From Sva-07 sp963710625 (GTDB taxonomy: Bacteria; Actinomycetota; Acidimicrobiia; Acidimicrobiales; Ilumatobacteraceae), in the NCBI GenBank assembly GCA_963710625.1, contig CAVQBG010000017.1, positions 62,001-126,000 on the forward strand: a stretch of DNA of 64,000 nucleotides, in the 5' to 3' direction. Position 1 is the stretch's first letter. Each line of letters begins with the position of its first letter. Under the pieces are notes generated by a model, which did no database searches, was not told where the DNA came from, and worked only from the letters and a program-made list of their open reading frames with translations. The position numbers were made by a program, and so were the translations under genes. Shown here piece by piece: positions 1-9,165 of this stretch.

Positions 1-1
1 G

Positions 2-283
2 ATGCCGGACGGCGCCTACGTGGATCTCACCGACGTCCGTGTCGAGAACCCGTACAACGATCGTGGGGTTGCGACGTTACTCGTGAACGACCAGCAGGTG
101 TACCTCTGGTCGTTGGAAAACGTCCGCGGTTCGCTCTTCGAACCGCGGGTCACGCCGATTCGTCTCGAGCCCGGCGACAACGTTGCGTTCTCCGTGCGCT
201 GTGACGAGATCGGCGACGCCACACGCTCGACATGCACCAACGCCGTGAATCTGTCGGGCGAGAGCTTCCCCGTCCAGCCCTGA
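2..283 (+). CDS. C-terminal fragment of an unknown protein (5' end outside window)
   Basis: Open frame that enters from the left edge and stops at TGA 281-283. The visible 93 residues are rich in alternating hydrophobic and polar residues and read like an extracellular beta-sandwich. Two cysteines (in VRCDE and STCTN) are close enough to form a disulfide. The ATG at position 2 may be only an internal methionine, so I treat this as a partial gene. It converges with the secreted beta-propeller gene at 332-2782, from which it is separated by 48 bp containing a palindrome. No family recognised. Confidence 0.5.
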   Translation: MPDGAYVDLTDVRVENPYNDRGVATLLVNDQQVYLWSLENVRGSLFEPRVTPIRLEPGDNVAFSVRCDEIGDATRSTCTNAVNLSGESFPVQP

Positions 284-299
284 CCGCCGCGAGGAACGT

Positions 300-330
300 G
301 GTGCATCCGGGTCCGACCCCGGGCGTCACA
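300..330. terminator. Palindrome between convergent genes, possible bidirectional terminator
   Basis: Around the single base at 314 the arms GGGTC and GACCC are perfectly complementary, and the flanks CCGG/CCGG extend the pairing imperfectly. It sits between the stops of two convergent genes. No U-tract follows on either strand. It resembles in degenerate form the GGGGTC-N-GACCCC palindromes at 39754, 50829 and 58783. Confidence 0.35.
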
Positions 331-331
331 C

Positions 332-2782
332 TCAGAAGCCGGTGCCGAAGCCGGGCAGGCCGGCGACGACGGTGGGCTGTTCGATGATCTCGACCATCGT
401 CGACGCGACCGTGCCGTCGGCAGCCTGCGCAATCACGGTGCGGGTACCACCGCGTTCGTCGGACGACACCGGAACGTTCAGCCAGAACGTTCCGTCACCG
501 GCGGTGGTGAACTGTTGTGCGCCGGCGGAATCGTCGCCGAACAGGATCGAGAACGCCGTGTCGGGCGGGAAGCCCCGACCGGCAGCGAGCACCTCGCGAC
601 CGGCTTCGACCTCATCGGCGCCCAAGAGGAACTCGGGGGCGTAACGGCCGTCGCCGGCTGCGACCATGCTCGTGTACTGCCCGGTCGGCGTGGACACCTG
701 GACGAGGGCAGTGCGTCGGCCGGAACCGGTCGGCGTGAAGGTGACGCCCACACTGCAGGTCGAGCGAGGGTTGAGCGGCCGGTTGACGCAGCTGTCGCTG
801 GTGATCGCGAAGTCGCCGGCGTGTTCACCGGTCACGTCGAGCCTCGCCACCGAGGTGGGCACCAGAGAGATGTTCTGAACGTCGAACACGAACTCGGCGC
901 TCGGCTGACCGACGACCGTGACACCCAGGTCGGCGCCCGCCGGATCGGTCCGCAAGGTCGGCTCGCCACCGGCGCCGCGCACGGTCGTGCTGATCCGTAC
1001 GGCCTGGAACCCCTCCTCGGCGACGGTCAGCGTTGCCGACACCGGCACCGGTGCGTTCGGGGTGAACGTGATCCTCACGGTGCAGTCGGCGCCCGGCGGC
1101 ACAGGTGCGCCGAGGGCACAGGTGCTGGCCTCCTGATTGATCGCGAACCGCCCGTCGGACACGGTGACGAGCGAGGGCGTGAACGTCGTGGGACCGTTGT
1201 TGATCACCGCGACGTACCACTCGTCGCTGGTGAAGCCCACGAGCGTGGTTCCCAGGTCGGCCTCCGCCAGCGACAGCGTCGGCTCGGTGGTGACGGCCAC
1301 GACCTGGCGGCCGGTCTCACCATCGGCGAGCAGCTGCGGACCGGCGAGCGTGTCGAAGACCGTCGTACGACCCGCGTCACTCAGCTGAGGACGTGAATGG
1401 GCGGCGACGGCGGGTCGGACACCGTCGGTCGTCATCGCCACACGCCGCAGGGTGCCGAGGCGGGTGTCGGCGACCAGCAGGTCGCCATCGGCGGGCTCGC
1501 CGCCACCGGATGCCTCGACGAGTTGCAGATTCGAGGCCTTGGTGATGAATGCGACGAGCTGACCGTCGGCGCTGACCGCGGGCTGCGACGACGGTGCCGT
1601 GCCGGCCACGACGGGATCGGTGGCGGGTTCACTGCTCACCATCGAGACGCTGGTACGGCTCACCTCGTCGTAGAGGCCGTTGGCGTCGATGTCGCGGTCG
1701 ACTCGATAGACCTGCGTGGGGCACCCCTGAGCGCACGGCGGGAAGACCGCCGGCACGATGCCGACGTCGGCGCTCGTGAACGCGACGACGCGGCCGTCGC
1801 GTGACAACACCGGATCGGACGCGCCGACGACCGTCGGCTCACCGTCGACTCGCAGCGACATCAGACGCACCGCGAGGAACGGGTCGGCCTCGTCGCGATC
1901 CCACACGAAGATCTGGCCGGTGGCAGGACCCCCCGGTACCGGGCCGACGCCCCAGCCCGGCACTGCGTCCTGAGAGGCGGCGTCGGAGCGGTAGGCGACG
2001 AAGCGGCCGTCACCCGAGATGGCCGGCTGGTCGAGACCACGGTGGACGAACTGGGTGTCCGGTGTCGACAGCGGCATGCCGGCCACGGGAATCGAGCGGT
2101 TCGGATCGGACAGGGGCCGCCCGAGATCGACGAGGCTGACCGACGTGACGCCCTCCGACTCGATCAACTGCGTGGCCGGGTGGGTGTAGGCGATCAGTGT
2201 GCCGCTGCGCGACACGGCGGGGGCGTCGTCGGTATTGACGTCGTCGCGGGCAAGGGTGGATCCGTCGGTCCGGGTCGAGACCAGTTCCCAGCCACCAGGT
2301 ATGCCACCGCAGTGTTCGAGCCGGAGGCGGTACACGTCCCACCGGTCGCCGGTGTCGTCGTCACGGAAGACGTCGAGGGCGAGTTCGGTGACCACGACGA
2401 GGTTGCAGCCGTCACCGGACACGACCGGGTGGATCGAGTTGCCCCCGCGCAGGCCCTCGGGGACGACCGTCATCTCCTCGGTCGACCCGGACTCCCGGTC
2501 GGTGAGGTACACCGTGGTGGTGCGAGGGTCCTCGGGGTTCGTCGGTACTCCTTGCGATGCGACGAACCGGCCGTCCCCTGACACGGAGGCGTGGGATCCG
2601 GCGGCGCTGCCGACTGCGGCGGCGGTGGCCTCGGGGGCAGCCGACGCTGCCTGCTCGAGCACCACGGTGGGGCGTGCGGAGACACTGACCGCGCTGGCAC
2701 TGAAGATGATCCCCGCGCACAGCAGGCTCGACGCGGCAACGAGTCGCCGTCGTCCGCTCCGTTCGGCCACCTTGCTCCTCAC
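332..2782 (-). CDS. Secreted PD40 beta-propeller protein with choice-of-anchor D domains
   Basis: 816 aa. A basic N-terminus followed by a hydrophobic stretch (about residues 12-37) is a probable signal peptide. Residues of about 65-500 contain repeated blades of the type SGDGRFVA, SRDGRVVAF and SADGQLVAF, typical of TolB/PD40 WD40-like propellers. Two choice-of-anchor D-like Ig modules follow (about 500-605 and 607-712), each with a cysteine pair and the phrase VTFTPTGSG or similar, then a last Ig/IPT-like segment. The predicted location is the cell surface or exterior, with a probable binding or structural role. The GTG start overlaps the hemD stop as GTGA, so it may be translationally coupled to the hem operon although no functional link is evident. 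Ligand unknown. Confidence 0.7.
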   Translation of the reverse strand: MRSKVAERSGRRRLVAASSLLCAGIIFSASAVSVSARPTVVLEQAASAAPEATAAAVGSAAGSHASVSGDGRFVASQGVPTNPEDPRTTTVYLTDRESGSTEEMTVVPEGLRGGNSIHPVVSGDGCNLVVVTELALDVFRDDDTGDRWDVYRLRLEHCGGIPGGWELVSTRTDGSTLARDDVNTDDAPAVSRSGTLIAYTHPATQLIESEGVTSVSLVDLGRPLSDPNRSIPVAGMPLSTPDTQFVHRGLDQPAISGDGRFVAYRSDAASQDAVPGWGVGPVPGGPATGQIFVWDRDEADPFLAVRLMSLRVDGEPTVVGASDPVLSRDGRVVAFTSADVGIVPAVFPPCAQGCPTQVYRVDRDIDANGLYDEVSRTSVSMVSSEPATDPVVAGTAPSSQPAVSADGQLVAFITKASNLQLVEASGGGEPADGDLLVADTRLGTLRRVAMTTDGVRPAVAAHSRPQLSDAGRTTVFDTLAGPQLLADGETGRQVVAVTTEPTLSLAEADLGTTLVGFTSDEWYVAVINNGPTTFTPSLVTVSDGRFAINQEASTCALGAPVPPGADCTVRITFTPNAPVPVSATLTVAEEGFQAVRISTTVRGAGGEPTLRTDPAGADLGVTVVGQPSAEFVFDVQNISLVPTSVARLDVTGEHAGDFAITSDSCVNRPLNPRSTCSVGVTFTPTGSGRRTALVQVSTPTGQYTSMVAAGDGRYAPEFLLGADEVEAGREVLAAGRGFPPDTAFSILFGDDSAGAQQFTTAGDGTFWLNVPVSSDERGGTRTVIAQAADGTVASTMVEIIEQPTVVAGLPGFGTGF

Positions 2783-3564
2783 TTCGTCACATCGATCTGC
2801 GGAGATTGTTGCATGCCGGCGCCCTCCACGCCGCCCGGGCCCTGCCGGGAAAGAATGCGTTCGAGTTCGGTCACGAGTCCGTCAAGTGAATGATCGGTCG
2901 CCGTGCCCGTGACCTTGAGCCCCAATTTCTCGGCCGCCGCCGCCGTGGTGGGTCCGATGGCGACCACGATCGGTGGCGACGACACACCCAGCGTGTCGAA
3001 CCAGGCCTGGGCGGCCGAACCGCTCGCAAGGAGGAGCGCATCCGCCCCACCGATCGCTGCGGCGTTCGGCGCCACCAGGCGGGTGCGGTAGGCGACGACG
3101 GAGGTCACTCGATGGCCCGCCGCACGCAGGCGATCGACCAACTCGGAGTCGGCGCGGTCGGCCTGCGCGACCAGGATCCGTTGCGGAGCGGGGCCGCAGC
3201 GCTCCACGAGCTCGCCGGCGAGTGATGCGGCCCGCTGGACCGACGGGACGAGATCGACGGCCCGACCGCTGCCCGCCTCGAGCACACGGGCCGTCGCGGT
3301 CCCGACCGCAGCGAGATGCACGGCCGGTGAGGTCGCCGCTGCGGCAGCGACACGTTCGGCGCCGTGGGCGGAAGTGACGACGAGCCAGTCGACGGCGTCG
3401 AGCCGCTCGAGTTCCCGGTGCAGCGCCGCACCACCGTCGTCGGGTTCGAGCACCTCGATCAGCGGCACGTGCACCACCGTGGCGCCGCGGGTCTCGAGCA
3501 GCGATGCCAGTTCGCCGGGTCGCTCACGAGTGACGACGACACGACACCCGGCGAGCGGCTTCAT
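2779..3564 (-). CDS. hemD: Uroporphyrinogen-III synthase
   Basis: 261 aa. Catalyses ring-D inversion and cyclisation of hydroxymethylbilane to uroporphyrinogen III, the branch point to heme and cobalamin, in the cytoplasm. The start MKPLAGCRVVVTRERP and the closing-region motif VAIGPTTAAAAEKLG match the HemD family. Length is normal for a single-domain enzyme (no fused methyltransferase). The ATG overlaps the hemC stop by 4 bp (ATGA), and its own stop overlaps the next gene. Last enzyme of the rex-hemA-hemC-hemD operon, so expression probably follows Rex. Confidence 0.9.
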   Translation of the reverse strand: MKPLAGCRVVVTRERPGELASLLETRGATVVHVPLIEVLEPDDGGAALHRELERLDAVDWLVVTSAHGAERVAAAAATSPAVHLAAVGTATARVLEAGSGRAVDLVPSVQRAASLAGELVERCGPAPQRILVAQADRADSELVDRLRAAGHRVTSVVAYRTRLVAPNAAAIGGADALLLASGSAAQAWFDTLGVSSPPIVVAIGPTTAAAAEKLGLKVTGTATDHSLDGLVTELERILSRQGPGGVEGAGMQQSPQIDVTK

Positions 3565-4430
3565 CGACCGAGCGCCTCCTGCGCACCGAGTGCGGCTCGG
3601 CGGGCGCGATCGAGGTCACCGTCGTCGCCCTGGAGGGCGACGGTCGCCACGATCGACTGTCCGATGGCCGTGTCGGCGAGGAACACCGTCAGGACGCCGT
3701 CGCGCACGTGCCCGCCGACCGGCAGCGAACAGCCGGACCCGAGCTGGGCGAGGAACGCTCGCTCGATCTCCACGTCGCGACGCGTGGCGGCGTGATCGAC
3801 GGCGGAGAGGACACTGCGGGTCTCCTCGTCGTCGCTGCGGCACTCGACGGCGACGCATCCCTGCCCGACGGCGGGCACGAACGAGTCGACGTCGAGCCGT
3901 TGGGCGATCCGCTCGGTGATCTGCAGGATGTCGAGCGCCGCCACCGCCATCACGATCGCACCGTCGTCGGGGATCTTCGACAGCCGGGTGTCGATGTTGC
4001 CGCGCAACTCGGTGAAGTGGAGGTCGGGACGGACGCGCTGGAGCTGGGCGCGCCGGCGCACCGATCCCGTCGCCACCGTAGCGCCGGGCGCGAGTTCGTC
4101 CAGCCGCCGACCGACGAGCGCATCGGCCGGGTCTCGTCGTTCGCAGAACGCCGCAATCGTCAGGCCGTCGGTGGGGGCCGACGGGAGATCCTTCGCAGAG
4201 TGTGCAGCGAGATCGGCGCGTCCGTCGAGCACGGCGAGCTGCACCTCCTTGACGAACACGCCCTGACCGCCGATCGTGTGCAGGGGCACATCGGTGCGGA
4301 GGTCACCCGTCGTCTCGACGGCGACCAGCTCCACCGCACGCCCAGTGGTGGCCGTGATCAGCTCGGCGACGACGGTCGCCTGTGCCAGCGCCTGGCGAGA
4401 GCCACGGGTGGCGAGACGCAACGGGCTCAC
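3561..4430 (-). CDS. hemC: Hydroxymethylbilane synthase (porphobilinogen deaminase)
   Basis: 289 aa. Polymerises four porphobilinogens to hydroxymethylbilane using a dipyrromethane cofactor. The N-terminus LRLATRGSRQALAQA is the family signature. The cofactor-attachment cysteine is seen in LGSGCSLPVGG near residue 234, and the active-site context HSAKDLPS is intact. GTG start within a GTGA overlap with hemA and ATGA overlap with hemD, the arrangement known from the Streptomyces hemACD cluster. Normal length; no missing key residue seen. Confidence 0.95.
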   Translation of the reverse strand: MSPLRLATRGSRQALAQATVVAELITATTGRAVELVAVETTGDLRTDVPLHTIGGQGVFVKEVQLAVLDGRADLAAHSAKDLPSAPTDGLTIAAFCERRDPADALVGRRLDELAPGATVATGSVRRRAQLQRVRPDLHFTELRGNIDTRLSKIPDDGAIVMAVAALDILQITERIAQRLDVDSFVPAVGQGCVAVECRSDDEETRSVLSAVDHAATRRDVEIERAFLAQLGSGCSLPVGGHVRDGVLTVFLADTAIGQSIVATVALQGDDGDLDRARRAALGAQEALGR

Positions 4431-5686
4431 CCGAGGTCGAACAGGTCGCGCACGGCTGCGGCGTTGCGTTCGCCCTGCGGCGTGCCGGCCTGCGCCTTCA
4501 GACGGACCGACGGCTCGTGGAGGAGCTTCGCCACGATCGCCTTGGTGAGCGCCTCGACCGACTCACGTTGACCCTCGGTCAGGTCGCCGAGACGGGAGGA
4601 GAACCGCCGGATCTCACCGGCTCGCACCCGGTCGGCTGTTTCGTGCATCGACGCGACGAGCGGGGCAGCCTGGCGCGCGGTCGATTCGACCAGGTAGTTC
4701 TCGACCTCTTCGCCGACGATCGTGCGGACACGCTCGGCCTCGGCCGCACGGTGTGAGAGCCCCCGGTCGGCCCAGTCGCGCAGGTCGTCGAGGTTCGACA
4801 AGGTGACCGCAGGCAGACCGGCGACGCCGACGTCGACATTGCGAGGCACGCCGATGTCGACGATGTGGAGCGGTCGGGTGGACGAGCCGCGGGCGGTGCC
4901 CACGAGTTCCGCGTCGACCACGGCGTGCTCGGCGCCGGTACCGGCCACGATCACGTCGGATGCGGCGATCGCTTCGCTCAGCCGGTCGAATCCGAGCGCG
5001 ACCCCGTTGACGCGCTCGGCGAGCGATGCGCCCCGATCCGGCGTGCGGTTGGCGACGATGATGTCGGCGCCACCAGCGCGATGCAGGGCGACCGCCACGC
5101 CCTCACCCATCGAGCCGGCACCGATCACCAGCACCCGCTTGCCCGTGAGGTCGCCGATCATGTCGGTGATCATCTCGACGGCGGCGTGACTGATCGACGC
5201 GGTACCGCGGGCGATGCCGGTTTCGCTCCGCGCCCGCTTGCCCGTGGCGATCGCCGAGCGGAACAGCTGGTTGAGCGTCGAGCGGGCGGCACCCTCGCGT
5301 TGAGCCGTCTCCCAGGCGGACCGCACCTGCCCGAGGATCTCACTCTCGCCGAGCACCGCCGAATCGAGCCCGGCCGCGACCTCGAACAGGTGTGTCACGG
5401 CGGAACTGTCGTGCTGGCTGTACAGGTGCGGCGTCAGTTCCTCGATGCTGAGGTCGCCGAGCTCGCACAGCAGATCGCGAACGTCGCCGTAGGCACCGTG
5501 GAACAACTCGGCGACCACGTACACCTCGGTGCGATTGCACGTGGAGAGGACGACGGCCTCGCGCACGTTGTCGCGCTGGGCGAGGCCGGCCACGGCCTTG
5601 CCGACGTGCTCGGGAGCGATCGTGACGCGCTCGAGCAAGGGCAGCGCACCACTGCGGTGGTTGACCCCGACGACCAGAATCGACAT
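4427..5686 (-). CDS. hemA: Glutamyl-tRNA reductase
   Basis: 419 aa. Reduces glutamyl-tRNA(Glu) to glutamate-1-semialdehyde, the first committed step of C5 tetrapyrrole synthesis. The catalytic cysteine is Cys50 in STCNRTEVY. A Rossmann NADPH site follows (VLVIGAGSMGEGVA), then the C-terminal dimerisation helices. It lies 12 bp downstream of rex and overlaps hemC by 4 bp. The tRNA-Glu gene providing its substrate type is also in this window (31397-31469). Co-transcription with rex implies redox-sensitive expression, as established for Streptomyces rex-hemACD. Confidence 0.95.
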   Translation of the reverse strand: MSILVVGVNHRSGALPLLERVTIAPEHVGKAVAGLAQRDNVREAVVLSTCNRTEVYVVAELFHGAYGDVRDLLCELGDLSIEELTPHLYSQHDSSAVTHLFEVAAGLDSAVLGESEILGQVRSAWETAQREGAARSTLNQLFRSAIATGKRARSETGIARGTASISHAAVEMITDMIGDLTGKRVLVIGAGSMGEGVAVALHRAGGADIIVANRTPDRGASLAERVNGVALGFDRLSEAIAASDVIVAGTGAEHAVVDAELVGTARGSSTRPLHIVDIGVPRNVDVGVAGLPAVTLSNLDDLRDWADRGLSHRAAEAERVRTIVGEEVENYLVESTARQAAPLVASMHETADRVRAGEIRRFSSRLGDLTEGQRESVEALTKAIVAKLLHEPSVRLKAQAGTPQGERNAAAVRDLFDLG

Positions 5687-5698
5687 GCGGAGGCAACC

Positions 5699-6403
5699 CT
5701 AGGCGCTCGCGCCGCGTTGACGCTCGCCGGGCACGGCACGCAGACCGGTGGCGGGCGGCGTCGAGGCGCGCCGCTGCTCGTAGTAGCTGAGGATCTGCAA
5801 CTCGACGGCCAGGTCGACCTTCCGGACGCTGATTCCGGCGGGCACGCTGATCACGGTCGGGGCGAAGTTGAGCAGGCTGGTGACGCCGGCGCCGACGAGC
5901 GCATCGGCGGCGTGCTGTGCGGCGGAGCCGGGTGTGGCGATCACGCCGATCGAGATCCCCCTCGATTGCACCACCTGCACCAGCTCGTCGAGGTGACGGA
6001 CCCGCACCCCACCGACGAGCGAACCGACCTTGCCGGGGTCAACGTCGACGATGCCGCCGACGGGGAACCCACGGTCGCCGAAGCCGTTGTAGCCGGCGAG
6101 CGCCTGGCCGAGGTTGCCGGCGCCGACGATGACGACGGGCCAGTCGTGGGTGAGGCCCAACTCACGCCGGATCTGGTAGACGAGGAACTCGACGTCGTAG
6201 CCGACGCCGCGGGTGCCATAGCTGCCGAGATAGCTCAGATCCTTGCGGACCTTCGCCGCGTTGAGCCCGGCGAACTCGGCGAGTTCGTCGGAGGACATGC
6301 TGGTGATCCCCGCGTCGAAGCGCTCCGAGAGGATGCGCAGGTAGACGGGCAAGCGAGCCACGGTGGCCTCGGGGATGCGTCGTCGTGTGCGTTGGCCGGC
6401 CAT
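5699..6403 (-). CDS. rex: Redox-sensing transcriptional repressor Rex
   Basis: 234 aa. N-terminal winged helix (about residues 1-80, with VARLPVYLRIL and KVRKDLSYLGSYGTRGVGY) and C-terminal Rossmann domain (VVIVGAGNLGQALAGY) that reads the NADH/NAD+ ratio. Rex represses respiratory and heme genes when NAD+ dominates. First gene of rex-hemA-hemC-hemD. ATG at 6403. An 18-bp ROP-like site lies 22-39 bp upstream of the start, suggesting autoregulation. The C-terminus carries a short basic tail after the dimerisation helix. Confidence 0.95.
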   Translation of the reverse strand: MAGQRTRRRIPEATVARLPVYLRILSERFDAGITSMSSDELAEFAGLNAAKVRKDLSYLGSYGTRGVGYDVEFLVYQIRRELGLTHDWPVVIVGAGNLGQALAGYNGFGDRGFPVGGIVDVDPGKVGSLVGGVRVRHLDELVQVVQSRGISIGVIATPGSAAQHAADALVGAGVTSLLNFAPTVISVPAGISVRKVDLAVELQILSYYEQRRASTPPATGLRAVPGERQRGASA

Positions 6404-6424
6404 GAAGCCATCACGTTAGAGCGC

Positions 6425-6442
6425 TCGTGCACACTTTCACAA
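6425..6442 (-). promoter_or_regulatory. Rex operator (ROP)-like site upstream of rex
   Basis: On the minus strand the sequence is TTGTGAA, 4 bp, TGCACGA. The known ROP consensus is TTGTGAA, 4 bp, TTCACAA. One half-site is perfect and the other matches 5 of 7. It lies 22 bp upstream of the rex ATG, in the promoter region. Confidence 0.6.
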
Positions 6443-6512
6443 AGCTGGCCTCCGAGGAACCGGGCGAGACGTCGGTCACCCGATCGGCGGCACCGGTGAC
6501 GCTCGTGGCCGG

Positions 6513-8030
6513 TCAGATCAGGGAGACGCCGACACGCAGAGCGTCGTCGAGGCTGCGGCGCACCAGCTTGCCGGAGGCATTGCGCGGGAGGGCGTCGACG
6601 AAGATGATCTTCGTGGGGCACTTGTAGCGGGCGAGATGATCGAGCGAGTGCTCGATCAGTGCATCCTCGTCGACGTCGGCTCCCTCCCGGGTGACCACGT
6701 AGGCCTTGACCGCCTCGCCGGTGTGGGGGTGGGCAACCCCCACGACCGCCGCTTCGATCACGTCGGGATGCATCGTGAGCATCTCTTCCACCTCGGCCGG
6801 GTACACGTTGAATCCTGAGACGATGATGAGGTCCTTCGAGCGGTCGACGAGGTACAGGTAGCCGTCGTCGTCGGTGGTGGCCATGTCGCCGGTTCGCAGC
6901 CACCCGTCCTCGGTCAGCACCGCCGCCGTCGCCTCCGGGTCCTCGTAGTAGCCCGCGAACACGTTGTCGCCGCGCACCCAGATCTCGCCGACATCGCCCA
7001 CCAGTGCGTCGCCGTCTGCGCTCACGAGGCGGATCTCGACACCCTGCAGCGCACGGCCCACCGAACCGAATCGAACGGGCGAACCGGTCGACGTGGTGAC
7101 GATCGGGGATGCTTCGGTGAGTCCGTACCCCTCGCGGATCTCCACGCCGAATCGGTCGCGCATCGTCTCGGCGACCGAGATCGAGAGCCGCGAGGCTCCC
7201 GACAGCGCAAGGCGCACCGTGGCGAAGGTGTCTGCGGGCAGTTCGTCGAAGTGCGCAAAGGTCGCCCAGAGTGCCGGAGCACCCGGGATGACGGTGATCC
7301 GTCGGTCCTGGATCGACTGGACCGCGGTGGACGGATCGAATCGTTGCACCAGCACGAGCGTCGCGCCGACTCGCAGCCCGAGCCCCACGACGACGTTGAG
7401 CCCGAAGATGTGGAACAGCGGGAGCACGCCGTAGATCACGTCGTCGGCGTTGATGTGGCCGTCGGCCGACAGGCTCTGGTCGAGATTCGCCCACAGGTTG
7501 CCGTGGGTGAGCATCGCCGCTCGCGGAGCGCCGGCCGTGCCGCTCGTGAACATCAGCGCAGCGAGATGCGACGGTTCGACGTCGACCACGCCGAGTGGCT
7601 CGGACGACGCGACCAGGTCGTCGAACCCGACTTCGCCGTCGGGTGCTCCTTCGGTGTGGACCACCGTTTGCACCGTGGGCAGCAGCGCCGGGTCGACGTG
7701 CGCCCAGTTGACGGAGCTGCCCTTGTCGACGATGACGACCTTCGCACCGACGACGCCGAGTTCGGTCTCCAGTTCGGGGCCCGGGCTGGTGGGGTTCAAC
7801 GGCACCGCGACGGCACCGAGGCCGACGGTGGCGAGATAGCCGATGACGAACTGCGGCGAGTTCGACAGCAGCAGTGCCACGCGGTCACCGGCCTCGACAC
7901 CGAGCGAGCGCAGACCGCCGCGAAAACGATCGACCTGGTCGCGCAGTGCGCCGTAGCTCGTGGTTCGACCGCGACAGATCAAGGCGATGGAGTCGCTGGC
8001 ATGGTCATCGATGATGTGCGCGAGATTCAC
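6513..8030 (-). CDS. Long-chain acyl-CoA synthetase (AMP-forming)
   Basis: 505 aa from the chosen GTG. The P-loop-like motif is MFTSGTAGAPRAAMLTHGN. The A8 hinge region (YLVDRSKDLIIVSGFNVYP) and the catalytic lysine in RNASGKLVRR are present. Activates a fatty or other carboxylic acid to its CoA thioester via an adenylate. I prefer GTG 8030 over the upstream start at 8105: it has AGGGGG 5 nt upstream (8035-8040) and begins with the conserved domain (VNLAHIIDDHA). Substrate length cannot be fixed from sequence. It runs in the same direction as the genes upstream but is separated from them. Confidence 0.85.
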   Translation of the reverse strand: MNLAHIIDDHASDSIALICRGRTTSYGALRDQVDRFRGGLRSLGVEAGDRVALLLSNSPQFVIGYLATVGLGAVAVPLNPTSPGPELETELGVVGAKVVIVDKGSSVNWAHVDPALLPTVQTVVHTEGAPDGEVGFDDLVASSEPLGVVDVEPSHLAALMFTSGTAGAPRAAMLTHGNLWANLDQSLSADGHINADDVIYGVLPLFHIFGLNVVVGLGLRVGATLVLVQRFDPSTAVQSIQDRRITVIPGAPALWATFAHFDELPADTFATVRLALSGASRLSISVAETMRDRFGVEIREGYGLTEASPIVTTSTGSPVRFGSVGRALQGVEIRLVSADGDALVGDVGEIWVRGDNVFAGYYEDPEATAAVLTEDGWLRTGDMATTDDDGYLYLVDRSKDLIIVSGFNVYPAEVEEMLTMHPDVIEAAVVGVAHPHTGEAVKAYVVTREGADVDEDALIEHSLDHLARYKCPTKIIFVDALPRNASGKLVRRSLDDALRVGVSLI

Positions 8031-8114
8031 GTGGCCCCCTGCTGAGACGGGCGCTGTTGTCACGCCCCGCTGCGTAACCCAAGCGTACCCGTCGCGGCGC
8101 CGCACCGCCCGCCC

Positions 8115-8198
8115 TCAGAGCCGGGCGAGGGAAATCGTGGCGGCGATCAGGATGGCGGCCAACAGCAGACCGAGTGTCAGCGTGGTGGCGGGGCGCAT
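8115..8198 (-). CDS. Possible 27-aa single-pass membrane miniprotein
   Basis: ATG at 8198 to TGA at 8115 encodes 27 residues dominated by one hydrophobic segment (ATTLTLGLLLAAILIAA) with an N-terminal Arg and a C-terminal Arg. It begins 19 bp after the SAM hydrolase stop on the same strand and fills the gap before the acyl-CoA ligase. No clear Shine-Dalgarno sequence. The composition is what a real membrane miniprotein would show, but the frame is short enough to be chance. Confidence 0.35.
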   Translation of the reverse strand: MRPATTLTLGLLLAAILIAATISLARL

Positions 8199-8217
8199 GA
8201 CGGCAGGCTACCGGTCG

Positions 8218-9102
8218 TCACCGCGACGGTCGCAGTGAGACCCGCTGAGCGACCGGCTGTTCCGCCCCCTCGTCGGACGGCACGAGCGTCACCTGATCAC
8301 CCGCGACCAGGCCGAGCTCGTCGGCGGCCGAACGCTGGTCCATCGCGAGTGCGAGGAGACCGGACGAATCGAGCACGAGCCCGACCGAACCGCCGACCAG
8401 TTCGGCGAAACTCGAGGCGCGAACGGCGCTCCGCACCACCCCACCGGTCGGATCGGTGGGGCTCGCACAGCGCACTTCGATGCGCTGGGTGAAGGTGGCG
8501 GGAAGGTCGTCGGGGCCGACGTTGAGCTGCGCATTGCCGTACCGGTCGACCCACAGCACCTGGGCGATCACCCTGGTGTCGTCGGACTGCGGCAGCGCAA
8601 CCACGCCGGGTACGAGCAGGTCGGCGTCGACCAGAGCGCCGAGATCGGTGAGTTCGCCACCGTTGCACAGATGAGCGACCGCCGGGGCGAAGATGTCACG
8701 GCCGGCGAACGTGGCGCCCGGTGCAGGGAGACGGTGGTCGGGGTTGGTGAGTTCGACGGCGCGTTCGGCGCCACCGGCCAGTGCCACCGCCGGAGCGAGC
8801 AGACCGTTGTCGGGTCCCACCAGCACACCCTCGCCGCCCGCGACCTCGACCGCGATGCCACGGCGTGCGGACCCGACACCAGGATCGACGACGGCGAGCA
8901 CGACGCCGGAGGCGACGTATCCGATCGAACGGGCCAACGCGAGCGAGCCGGCGCGCACGTCGAACGGCGGCACGCCATGGGTGAGGTCGACGACGCGGGC
9001 GTGCGGAGCAAGATCCCGCAACACCGAGTGCACCACACCGACGAACTCGTCGACGGTGCCGAAGTCGGACAGGAACGAGACCGTGTCGTAGGGGCGACCC
9101 AT
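8218..9102 (-). CDS. SAM hydroxide adenosyltransferase (DUF62 / SAM hydrolase)
   Basis: 294 aa from ATG 9102. The family opens with a strand followed by DFG (here VSFLSDFGTVDEFVG). Also present are DLTHGVPPFD, a DPGVGSAR loop and a GPDNGLL motif lining the SAM pocket, then the C-terminal barrel (WVDRYGNAQLN). The family comprises SAM hydrolases and the rare fluorinase/chlorinase; nothing here suggests the halogenating loop. The 63-aa upstream extension of the open frame has no conserved character and lies over a structured leader, so the internal ATG is taken. Role presumed in SAM/adenosine turnover. Confidence 0.85.
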   Translation of the reverse strand: MGRPYDTVSFLSDFGTVDEFVGVVHSVLRDLAPHARVVDLTHGVPPFDVRAGSLALARSIGYVASGVVLAVVDPGVGSARRGIAVEVAGGEGVLVGPDNGLLAPAVALAGGAERAVELTNPDHRLPAPGATFAGRDIFAPAVAHLCNGGELTDLGALVDADLLVPGVVALPQSDDTRVIAQVLWVDRYGNAQLNVGPDDLPATFTQRIEVRCASPTDPTGGVVRSAVRASSFAELVGGSVGLVLDSSGLLALAMDQRSAADELGLVAGDQVTLVPSDEGAEQPVAQRVSLRPSR

Positions 9103-9165
9103 GACCGTCGAACCTATCCGGCGCCCTTCTTCACCGAGGGCTCGGGGACTGCGAATCCGGCCCCG

